Shown here: positions 42,947-50,615 of the stretch, one piece after another | Layout of the letters: the number at the start of each line of letters is the position of its first letter | How positions within the stretch are numbered: the stretch's first letter is position 1 | NCBI GenBank assembly: GCA_964487155.1 | Contig: CAZAQB010000001.1 | Location: forward strand, 1-64,000 | Source of the DNA: CAZAQB01 sp964487155 | GTDB taxonomy: Bacteria > Pseudomonadota > Gammaproteobacteria > Nitrococcales > Nitrococcaceae | Reading direction: 5' to 3' | Length of the DNA: 64,000 nt | Program-made: the position numbers and the translations under genes | Notes under the pieces: generated by a model | Told to the model about the DNA's origin: nothing | Databases searched by the model: none | What the model saw: the letters and a program-made list of their open reading frames with translations, nothing else

Positions 42947-44260
42947 TCAGTTGCTGGAGCGCGGGGTGGGCGCTTGTGCCTGGCGGTCCAGTTCGGCGAG
43001 CCACCTTAGCCGCTCATGGATGCGCCGTTCCAGCCCCCGCTCCGTGGGCCGGTAGAAGCGCCGCCCCGCCAGTGCCTCGGGCAGGTAGCTCTCCCCCGCC
43101 GCGTAGCCTTCCGGCTCGTCGTGGGCATGGCGGTACTGCCGGCCGTGCCCCAGCTCCTTCATCAGCCGGGTGGGGGCGTTGCGCAGGTGCACGGGGACTT
43201 CCCGGGAGCCACCCCGGCGGGCCTCTTCCATGGCCTCGTTGAAGCCCCGGTAGACGGCATCGCTCTTCGGCACGCAGGCGAGATAGACGGTCGCATGGGC
43301 GATGGCCAGCTCGCCCTCGGGACTGCCCAGCTGGCGGTAGGTCTCCCAGGCGTCCAGGGCCAGGGACAGGGCCCTGGGGTCGGCGTTGCCCACGTCCTCG
43401 GAGGCCACCCGCACCAGCCGCCGGACGATGTACAGGGGATCGCAGCCCCCCACCAGCATGCGCGCGAGCCAGTACAGGGCGCCGTCCGGGGATGAACCCC
43501 GGATGGACTTGTGCAGGGCGGAGATCTGGTCGTAGAAGGCGTCGCCGCCCTTGTCGAAGCGGGGCCGTCCGCCGGCGGCGGCCTCCCGCACCGGCTCCAC
43601 GCTCAGGTTGCCGCTGTTCGGGGTCAGGTCGGCGGCTACCTCCAGCAGGTTGAGCAGGGTGCGGGCATCGCCGTCCGCCGCCGCCAGCAGCAGGGCGCGG
43701 GCCTCCGGGTCCAGCGTCAGGCGCCGGGCGCCGAGACCTCGCTCGGCATCGGCCAGGGCCCGGTCCAGCAGGCCTTCCAGATCGCCGGCCTCCAGCGGGC
43801 GCAGCAGGTAGACCCGCACCCGGGACAGCAGCGCCCCGTTCAGCTCGAAGGAAGGGTTCTCGGTAGTGGCCCCGACGAACACCAGGGTGCCGTCTTCCAC
43901 GTAGGGCAGGAAGGCGTCCTGCTGGGCCTTGTTGAAGCGGTGCACCTCGTCCACGAACAGCACCGCCCGGCGCCCCGCGGCGCGTGCCCGGCGGCCCGCC
44001 TCGGCCGCCTCGCGGATATCCTTCACGCCGGACATCACCGCCGAGAGGGTCATGAACTCGGCCTCGGCGGTCTCCGCCAGCAGCCGCGCCAGGGTGGTCT
44101 TGCCGGTGCCCGGCGGCCCCCACAGCACCATGGAGTGCAGCCGCCCCGCGCTCAGCGCCTCGTACAGGGGGCGCCCCGGGGTCAGCAGGTGCTGCTGGCC
44201 GGCCACCTCCGCCAGGCGGCGGGGGCGCATGCGGTGGGCGAGCGGGCCCTCTTCAGCCAT
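42947..44260 (-). CDS. rarA: Replication-associated recombination protein RarA (MgsA)
   Basis: A 437-residue AAA+ ATPase related to clamp loaders and eukaryotic WRNIP1, acting at stalled replication forks. Motifs: GPPGTGKTTLARLLA (Walker A), LFVDEVHRFNKAQQDAFLP (Walker B region), GATTENPSFELNGALLSR (sensor 1 and box VII). A C-terminal tetramerisation domain follows. It overlaps lolA by eight bases, the standard order lolA-rarA-serS. Confidence 0.95.
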   Translation of the reverse strand: MAEEGPLAHRMRPRRLAEVAGQQHLLTPGRPLYEALSAGRLHSMVLWGPPGTGKTTLARLLAETAEAEFMTLSAVMSGVKDIREAAEAGRRARAAGRRAVLFVDEVHRFNKAQQDAFLPYVEDGTLVFVGATTENPSFELNGALLSRVRVYLLRPLEAGDLEGLLDRALADAERGLGARRLTLDPEARALLLAAADGDARTLLNLLEVAADLTPNSGNLSVEPVREAAAGGRPRFDKGGDAFYDQISALHKSIRGSSPDGALYWLARMLVGGCDPLYIVRRLVRVASEDVGNADPRALSLALDAWETYRQLGSPEGELAIAHATVYLACVPKSDAVYRGFNEAMEEARRGGSREVPVHLRNAPTRLMKELGHGRQYRHAHDEPEGYAAGESYLPEALAGRRFYRPTERGLERRIHERLRWLAELDRQAQAPTPRSSN

Positions 44261-44894
44261 CGGCGCCCGGCGCCGGCATGCCCGCCGGCGCCACCACGTC
44301 CACGCCGTCCGGGGGCTGGAAACGGAACCGCCGGTCCGGCAGGGAGACGTTGGTCTGGATGTCCTCCAGAAGGAAGCGGGTGATCTGCCCCAGGCCGTCG
44401 TCGATCAGGATCTCCCGGGGCACGCCCTGTTCCAGGCGCAGGCGCACCTCCTGGAAGTCCCACTCTCCACCCCGGGGCCGCAGGGCCAGCCAGCCCTCCG
44501 CCTCGGCCGGCTCGACGTGGAAGCTGCGCCCCAGTCCCTGGTAGTCGCCGCTCAGCAGGGCTCCTGCACCCACGCCCAGGGTATCGCCCTGGGGGCGCAC
44601 CGTGACCTGGGCCAGTTCCTGATCGTAGACCCACAGGCGTTCGCCGTCGGCGACGATCTGCTGGGCGAACGGCGTCTCGTAGACGAAACGGAAACGATCC
44701 GGGCGCTTGATGGCCAGGCGCCCCTCGGAGCGGTCCATCAGCTCGCCGTCGGGCCCCAGGGTCTCCTGGGTGAAGCGGCCCTGGAGAGTGCGCACCTCCA
44801 CGAAGTAGCGCTGCAGTTCAGCGATCTGAGCTGGCGGGGTGGCCGCAGCCACGGCGCTGCAGGCAAGCAGCAGGAGAATCGGCAGGATGCGCAT
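44253..44894 (-). CDS. lolA: Outer-membrane lipoprotein carrier protein LolA
   Basis: A 213-residue periplasmic chaperone that carries lipoproteins from LolCDE to LolB. A signal peptide of about 17 residues (RILPILLLLACSAVAAA) is followed by the half-barrel pattern LQGRFTQETLGPDGELMDRS and FRFVYETPFAQQIVADG. The Cys in the signal region is not a convincing lipobox. Located between ftsK and rarA as usual. Confidence 0.93.
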   Translation of the reverse strand: MRILPILLLLACSAVAAATPPAQIAELQRYFVEVRTLQGRFTQETLGPDGELMDRSEGRLAIKRPDRFRFVYETPFAQQIVADGERLWVYDQELAQVTVRPQGDTLGVGAGALLSGDYQGLGRSFHVEPAEAEGWLALRPRGGEWDFQEVRLRLEQGVPREILIDDGLGQITRFLLEDIQTNVSLPDRRFRFQPPDGVDVVAPAGMPAPGADG

Positions 44895-44961
44895 GGGGTT
44901 TCCTGAATCGAGCCATGGAGTCGGCCGCCAGTGGCGGATGGCCCCGCCGGATCGGGGCGGG

Positions 44962-47283
44962 TCAGTCCTCCGGCGGCGCCGCCGCCAGCACCTCGCGGGA
45001 GCCGTTGGGCTGCAGCGGGCCGACGATGCCGGCGGACTCCATCTCTTCCACCAGCCGGGCGGCCCGGTTGTAGCCGATCTTCAGCCGGCGCTGCACGCCG
45101 GATACCGATGCCCGCCGGGTCTCGGTAACCACCCGCACCGCCTGGTCGTAGAGCGGGTCGGCCTCACCGCCGGCGTCCTCCCCCGGGATGCCCGGCAGGG
45201 GTGAGGTCTCCGGGCCGGGGCCGTCCACCAGTTCGGTCAGGTAATCCGGCGCACCGGTGGCCCGGATGAACTCCGCCACCCGGTGCACTTCGGCATCGGA
45301 CACGAATGCTCCGTGGACCCGTTCCGGCAGGCCGCGGTTCCCGGGCCCCAGGTAGAGCATGTCGCCGTGCCCCAGCAGGGACTCGGCGCCCATCTGGTCG
45401 AGGATGGTGCGGGAATCCACCCGGGAGGACACCTGGAAGGCCATGCGGGTCGGGATGTTGGCCTTGATGAGGCCGGTGATCACATCCACCGACGGGCGCT
45501 GGGTGGCGAGCACCAGGTGGACGCCCGCCGCCCTCGCCTTCTGGGCGAGGCGGGCGATGAGCTCCTCGACCTTCTTGCCCACCATCATCATCATGTCGGC
45601 GAACTCGTCCACCACCACGACCACGAACGGCAGCGGTTCCAGCTCCGGGGCCTGGGGGGGCTCGACGCCCTCCTCCAGCACCAGTGGCTCCGTCGGCATC
45701 CAGAACGGATCCCGCAACGGTTCGCCACGCTCCCGGGCGTCACGGATCTTGCGGTTGGCGCCGCTGATGTTGCGCACGCCGAGTTCGGCCATCAGCCGGT
45801 AGCGGCGCTCCATCTCCGCCACGCACCAGCGCAGGGCGTTTGCGGCCTCCTTCATGTCGGTGACCACCGGGGCCAGCAGGTGGGGAATGCCGTCGTAGAC
45901 CGACAGCTCGAGCATCTTCGGGTCGATCATGATCATGCGCACCTGCTCCGGCGAGTTCCGGTAGAGCAGGCTCAGGATCATGGCATTGATGCCCACCGAT
46001 TTGCCGGAGCCGGTGGTGCCGGCCACCAGCAGGTGGGGCATACGGGTGAGGTCCACCACCACGCTCTGGCCGGCGATGTCCTTGCCGATGGCCAGCGGCA
46101 GTCCGCCGCCGGCCCGCTCGAAGCCCTCGGAGCGCACGATCTCCGAGAGCGCGATGACCTGCCGGTTGGCGTTGGGAATCTCCAGGCCGACCACCGACTT
46201 GCCAGGGATCACCTCCACCACCCGCACGGCGGTCACCGACAGGGCCCGGGCCAGGTCCTTGGAGAGGTTGGAGATCTGGCTCACCTTGATGCCGGCGGCC
46301 GGCTGCAGCTCGAAGCGGGTCACCACCGGGCCCGGCTGCACCGCCTCGACCTGCACCTCCACGCCGAAGTCCCGCAGCTTCAGCTCCACCTGCCGGGACA
46401 TGGCCTCGAGGGCGTCCGCGCTGAAGCCCTCGGGCTGGTCCTTGGGGGCATCCAGAAGCGACACCGGGGGCGGTTCGCCGGGCCGGGCGTCCTCGAACAG
46501 CGGGATCTGGCGCTCCGCCTGAGCCCGCTTGCCGGGGGCGGGAGCCGGCGCGGGGGGACCGATGCGCGGCGGATCGCGACGCCGGGCGGCGTCCTTCACC
46601 CGGGCCACGGTGCGTGCCTTGCGCGCCCGACGCCCGGCCCAGGCATCCCGGGCGCGCCCCAGCAGCCGCGCCAGGCCGCCCGCCGCCAGCAGCGCGAGCC
46701 GGCCCGTGTAATCCGTCAGGCGCAGCCATGACAGACCGGTGAACAGGGTCACGCCCGCCAGGAACACCGCCAGAGACAGAAGCGTAGCGCCGGTGAAGCT
46801 GAAGGCGGCGTCCAGGGCCCGGGCCATAACCTCGCCAAGAACGCCCCCGGAGCTCAGCGGCACGGTGCCCGGCACTGGCTCGAAGTGCAGCGTGGCGAGC
46901 GCGCTGCCCGCCACCACCGTGGCCACGAAGCCGGCCAGCCGCAGGCCGAACACGCCCCAGTGGAAACGCCCGTCGCGCCGGTTCCAGGTAAACGCCAGGG
47001 CCGCAGCGACGGCGATCAGCGCGGGTACCAGATAGGCCAGATAGCCCACCAGGTACAGGCTCAGATCGGCAAACCACGCGCCGACCACGCCGCCCGAGTT
47101 GCGCACGGCATCCGCGGAGGTACTGTAGCTCCAGCCGGGGTCCGCCGGATCGTAGGTCACCAGGGCCAGCAGCAGGAAGGCGGCCACCGCCAGCAGCAGC
47201 AGCAGGGCCGCTTCCCGCAGGCCGCGGCCCAGGTGCCGGGCGATGGGCGTGGAGAGCGTGCTTTGGGTGTCGGTATTGGCCAC
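44962..47283 (-). CDS. ftsK: DNA translocase FtsK
   Basis: A 773-residue division-septum DNA pump. Four to five membrane helices lie in the first 200 residues, then a short linker (about 200-290), the RecA-like motor (Walker A AGTTGSGKSVGINAM; Walker B PFVVVVVDEFADMMM) and the gamma domain (RRASVSGVQRRLKIGYNRAA) that reads KOPS sites. The linker is much shorter than in E. coli FtsK (1329 residues), which is common outside enterics. GTG 47283 is chosen; a TTG at 47325 would add 14 residues, and no strong ribosome site distinguishes them. Confidence 0.95.
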   Translation of the reverse strand: MANTDTQSTLSTPIARHLGRGLREAALLLLLAVAAFLLLALVTYDPADPGWSYSTSADAVRNSGGVVGAWFADLSLYLVGYLAYLVPALIAVAAALAFTWNRRDGRFHWGVFGLRLAGFVATVVAGSALATLHFEPVPGTVPLSSGGVLGEVMARALDAAFSFTGATLLSLAVFLAGVTLFTGLSWLRLTDYTGRLALLAAGGLARLLGRARDAWAGRRARKARTVARVKDAARRRDPPRIGPPAPAPAPGKRAQAERQIPLFEDARPGEPPPVSLLDAPKDQPEGFSADALEAMSRQVELKLRDFGVEVQVEAVQPGPVVTRFELQPAAGIKVSQISNLSKDLARALSVTAVRVVEVIPGKSVVGLEIPNANRQVIALSEIVRSEGFERAGGGLPLAIGKDIAGQSVVVDLTRMPHLLVAGTTGSGKSVGINAMILSLLYRNSPEQVRMIMIDPKMLELSVYDGIPHLLAPVVTDMKEAANALRWCVAEMERRYRLMAELGVRNISGANRKIRDARERGEPLRDPFWMPTEPLVLEEGVEPPQAPELEPLPFVVVVVDEFADMMMMVGKKVEELIARLAQKARAAGVHLVLATQRPSVDVITGLIKANIPTRMAFQVSSRVDSRTILDQMGAESLLGHGDMLYLGPGNRGLPERVHGAFVSDAEVHRVAEFIRATGAPDYLTELVDGPGPETSPLPGIPGEDAGGEADPLYDQAVRVVTETRRASVSGVQRRLKIGYNRAARLVEEMESAGIVGPLQPNGSREVLAAAPPED

Positions 47284-47571
47284 GGGCAGTGCCGGCTCAG
47301 CAAAGCCAAGAGATGATGGGAACAATGTGCGCTAAGGCATTCAAGCGCAAAATACCATACCGGCCTTCGGCCAGTGAGCGCCAGCGCCGCCCCGGGCCCG
47401 CATTGGCCACCGAGGGCCGCCGTTCCAGAGCTGCACCGGGCCGGCGTAGCGGCACCCCGGCCCGCGGTGGATTATACATGATCGGCCTTCCGCCCCCCCG
47501 CAGGCCGGGGGGCCGCGTTGCCTGGCAGCCTGTCGGACTTAGGCTGCTGGCAGAACTAAGCCTACCGCGAG

Positions 47572-48756
47572 ATGTCCCCAGCCTTGATGGAAGTGCACGT
47601 ACTGGAGAGCCTCGGCGAGGTCAGCCCTACTCGGTGGGACGGCCTCGTCGGCACGGATCAGCCGTTTCTCAGCCATGGCTTCCTCCGAGCGCTGGAGGCC
47701 CACGGCTGCGTCGGCCCCGACCAGGGCTGGATCCCCCAGCACCTGCTGCTCTACGAGGGAGACCGGCTGCTCGCCGCAGCGCCCGCCTATCTCAAGCTTC
47801 ATTCCTGGGGCGAGTTCGTATTCGACTTTGCGTGGGCGGACGCCTACGCCCGCCACGGGCTGGACTACTACCCCAAGCTGGTGCTCGCCGTGCCCCTCAC
47901 CCCGGTAACCGGCCCCCGGATCCTGGTGCGGGATGAAGGGCTGCGGCCGCAGGCGGAAGCCGCGCTCGCCGCGGCGGCCCTGGAGCTCTGCCGCCGGCTG
48001 GGGCTAAGCTCGGTGCACTGGCTGTTCCCGGAGGCCGGGCTTGCAAGGCGGCTGCAGGCGGCCGGCTGGGGACTGCGCATGGGCTGCCAGTACCACTGGC
48101 GGAACGCCGGCTACCGGGACTTCGACGACTTTCTGGAGGGCTTCAGCTCCAAGAAACGCAAGAACATCCGCCGGGAGCGGCGCCGGGTGGCGGACGCCGG
48201 TGTGGAGATGGCGGTGCACGAGGGCCCGGACGTCTCCCCGGAGCTCTGGTCGGCCATGCACCGCTTCTACCGGGACACCTTCCTCGCCCATGGCAATCCG
48301 CCGGTGATGAGCGAGGCATTCTTCAGGGAACTCGGGGAGCGGCTGGCTTCGCAGGTCGTCGTGGTGGAGGCGTGCCGCCATGGGCGCCCCATCGCCGGCG
48401 CCCTGTGCCTGCAGGACGGCACGGCGCTGTACGGCCGCTACTGGGGCTGCGACGAGGAGCTGGACGGCCTGCATTTCGAGACCTGCTACTACCAGGGCAT
48501 CGAGCATTGCATCGCCCGCGGGCTCGGCCGCTTCGAGCCGGGCGCCCAGGGCCAGCACAAGATCCCCCGGGGCTTCCTGCCGACACCCACCTACTCCTGC
48601 CATCATCTGGAACATGCGGACTTCCGGCGCGCGGTCGACGATTTTCTCGGCCGCGAGCGCGCCGCGGTGAGCGGCTACATCGAGGATGCACGCCGCCAGG
48701 GGCCGTTCCGATCGGAGGTGCTGGAGCGGCTCTCCCGGGAGGACCTGCCCCGATGA
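47572..48756 (+). CDS. FemAB-like GNAT-fold transferase (DUF482/PF04339)
   Basis: A 394-residue protein of the peptidogalycan-biosynthesis/FemAB-like family, built of two GNAT halves. The motifs SHGFLRALEAHGCVGPDQGW, PAYLKLHSWGEFVFDFAWAD and YWGCDEELDGLHFETCYYQG are family-typical. The stop overlaps the aat ATG by four bases (ATGA). FemAB enzymes and leucyl/phenylalanyl- and leucyltransferases share the fold and use aminoacyl-tRNA donors; whether this family does is not shown. It occupies the slot often held by trxB next to aat. Confidence 0.85.
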   Translation: MSPALMEVHVLESLGEVSPTRWDGLVGTDQPFLSHGFLRALEAHGCVGPDQGWIPQHLLLYEGDRLLAAAPAYLKLHSWGEFVFDFAWADAYARHGLDYYPKLVLAVPLTPVTGPRILVRDEGLRPQAEAALAAAALELCRRLGLSSVHWLFPEAGLARRLQAAGWGLRMGCQYHWRNAGYRDFDDFLEGFSSKKRKNIRRERRRVADAGVEMAVHEGPDVSPELWSAMHRFYRDTFLAHGNPPVMSEAFFRELGERLASQVVVVEACRHGRPIAGALCLQDGTALYGRYWGCDEELDGLHFETCYYQGIEHCIARGLGRFEPGAQGQHKIPRGFLPTPTYSCHHLEHADFRRAVDDFLGRERAAVSGYIEDARRQGPFRSEVLERLSREDLPR

Positions 48757-49499
48757 CCCTGCCGTGGATCCACCCGCAGGCGCCGCCCGAGGCCTTCCCC
48801 GACCCCCGGCACGCGCTCGACTCCCCCAACGGCCTGCTGGCCGCCGGCGGCTCGCTGGCCCCGGAGCGGCTGGTGGCCGCCTATCGCCAGGGCATCTTCC
48901 CCTGGTACTCGGATGGCCAGCCTTTGCTGTGGTGGAGCCCCGACCCCCGCATGCTGCTCTATCCCGGCGCCCTGCGAGCGTCCCGCAGCCTGGTCCGCCG
49001 GCTGCGCGCCGGCGGCTTCCAGGTGACTCTCGACCGGAATTTTTCCGCGGTCGTCGCCGGTTGCGCCGCACCCCGCCGGGACGAGCCCGGAACCTGGATC
49101 ACCACGGCCATGCGCCACGCCTATGGGGAACTGCATCGGCGCGGCCTCGCCCACAGTGTCGAGGTCTGGCAGGGTGAAGCCCTCGCCGGCGGGCTCTACG
49201 GCGTGTCCCTGGGGGCGGCATTCTTCGGCGAATCGATGTTCAGCCGAGCCGACGACGCCAGCAAGGTGGCTCTGGCCTGGCTGGCGGGTCAGCTGCGCCG
49301 CTGGGGCTTCCACTTCATCGACTGTCAGCTGCCCACGCCCCACCTGCAGCGCCTGGGTGGCGTCCCGGTGCCGCGCGAGATGTTTCTCGCGGAGCTGGCC
49401 CAGGCGGGCTGCGAGCGCACCCGCTCCGGGTCATGGAGCTTCGACCCGGACCTGGAGCCCGAGAACCTGATCCGGGAGCTGCGCCATGAAACACCGTGA
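48753..49499 (+). CDS. aat: Leucyl/phenylalanyl-tRNA-protein transferase
   Basis: A 248-residue enzyme that adds Leu or Phe from aminoacyl-tRNA to N-terminal Lys or Arg, making N-degrons for ClpS-ClpAP. The signatures GIFPWYSDGQPLLWWSPDPR, GTWITTAMRHAYGELH and FGESMFSR are all present. The ATG overlaps the FemAB-like stop; the end overlaps bpt by 14 bases. Length is typical (E. coli 234). Confidence 0.96.
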   Translation: MTLPWIHPQAPPEAFPDPRHALDSPNGLLAAGGSLAPERLVAAYRQGIFPWYSDGQPLLWWSPDPRMLLYPGALRASRSLVRRLRAGGFQVTLDRNFSAVVAGCAAPRRDEPGTWITTAMRHAYGELHRRGLAHSVEVWQGEALAGGLYGVSLGAAFFGESMFSRADDASKVALAWLAGQLRRWGFHFIDCQLPTPHLQRLGGVPVPREMFLAELAQAGCERTRSGSWSFDPDLEPENLIRELRHETP

Positions 49500-50235
49500 C
49501 GCCCGCCAGCTAACCCTTTTCGCGACCGGCACCCACGACTGCCCCTACCTTACGGACCGGCGGCCGGCCCGGACGGCATTCGTGGACCCCCAGGCGCGGC
49601 TCAGCCCGAACATCTACAGCCAGCTGATTGGCCAGGGATTCCGCCGCAGCGGGCAGTTTCTGTATCGGCCGGCCTGCCCGGCCTGCGCTGAATGCCGCTC
49701 ACTGCGCATCCCGGTGGCGCGTTTCCGGTGGCGGCGCCGCCACCGGCGCTGCTGGGATGCGAACGCGGATCTGCAGGTGCGGCGGCTGGCGGCAGGCTGG
49801 CGCGACGAACACTTCCAGCTGTACCGGCGCTACGTCAACCAGCGCCATCCCGGGGGTGGCATGGAGAACCCCACCCGGGCCGGCTATATGGACTTCCTCA
49901 TTGCCCCTTGGTGCCGCACCGTGTTTCACGAATTCCGCCAGCGGGCGGATGGCCGGCTGCTGGCCGTGGCGGTGACCGACCGGCTCTCGGACGCACTGTC
50001 CGCGGTCTACACCTTTTACGATCCCGGGGAGAGTCACCGCAGCCTGGGTACCTTCGCCATCCTGCGGCAGATCCACGAGGCCCGCTGCCTGGGGCTGCGG
50101 CATCTCTACCTGGGCTACTGGATCGCCGGGGCCCGGCGCATGGCCTACAAAACCGGGTTCCGCCCCCATGAGCTGTTTGACGGACGCGGCTGGGCGACAG
50201 TGCCATCCGGCGCCGAGACGGACGATGGCAGCTGA
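49486..50235 (+). CDS. bpt: Aspartate/glutamate leucyltransferase (Bpt)
   Basis: A 249-residue ATE-family transferase that adds Leu to N-terminal Asp or Glu. The N-terminal Cys motif CPACAECRSLRIPV and the LYLGYWIAGARRMAYKTGFR region identify it as the bacterial leucyltransferase. It overlaps aat by 14 bases and precedes the infA promoter. With aat, clpS and clpA it completes the tagging side of the N-degron route. Confidence 0.95.
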   Translation: MKHRDARQLTLFATGTHDCPYLTDRRPARTAFVDPQARLSPNIYSQLIGQGFRRSGQFLYRPACPACAECRSLRIPVARFRWRRRHRRCWDANADLQVRRLAAGWRDEHFQLYRRYVNQRHPGGGMENPTRAGYMDFLIAPWCRTVFHEFRQRADGRLLAVAVTDRLSDALSAVYTFYDPGESHRSLGTFAILRQIHEARCLGLRHLYLGYWIAGARRMAYKTGFRPHELFDGRGWATVPSGAETDDGS

Positions 50236-50241
50236 GCGACA

Positions 50242-50270
50242 TTGGTCCACGCCCCCGGCTCGGTTACAAT
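50242..50270 (+). promoter_or_regulatory. Sigma-70-like promoter of infA
   Basis: TTGGTC (50242-50247), a 17-base spacer and TACAAT (50265-50270) lie directly after bpt and give a predicted start near 50278, about 63 bases ahead of the infA ATG. Confidence 0.6.
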
Positions 50271-50340
50271 GCCGCCTCGCTGCGGCACGCCGCTCGTTTC
50301 AGAGCGCCGCGGCATTCCCCTGGGAGCTGAGAGAGGCTGG

Positions 50341-50559
50341 ATGGCGAAGGAAGACAATATCCGGATGCAGGGCACCATCGTGGACACCCTGCCCAATACC
50401 ATGTTTCGGGTGGAGCTGGAGAACGGTCACGTTGTGACGGCGCATATCTCCGGCAAGATGCGCAAGCATTACATCCGCATTCTCCGCGGCGACAAGGTGA
50501 CCGTGGAACTTACCCCTTACGATCTTACCAAGGGTCGCATCGTGTACCGCGCCCGCTGA
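50341..50559 (+). CDS. infA: Translation initiation factor IF-1
   Basis: A 72-residue OB-fold protein that blocks the ribosomal A site during initiation. The sequence MAKEDNIRMQGTIVDTLPN, then the RHYIRILRGDKVTVELTPYD-type core, is nearly invariant across gammaproteobacteria. The ATG at 50341 is set by the conserved N terminus and the upstream GAGAGG site; the longer frame opening at 50242 is rejected. Confidence 0.98.
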   Translation: MAKEDNIRMQGTIVDTLPNTMFRVELENGHVVTAHISGKMRKHYIRILRGDKVTVELTPYDLTKGRIVYRAR

Positions 50560-50615
50560 GGGGCGCGCGCCGATAACCTCGCGCACTTCCCGTACAGAGG
50601 CGCCCGACGCCGGGC

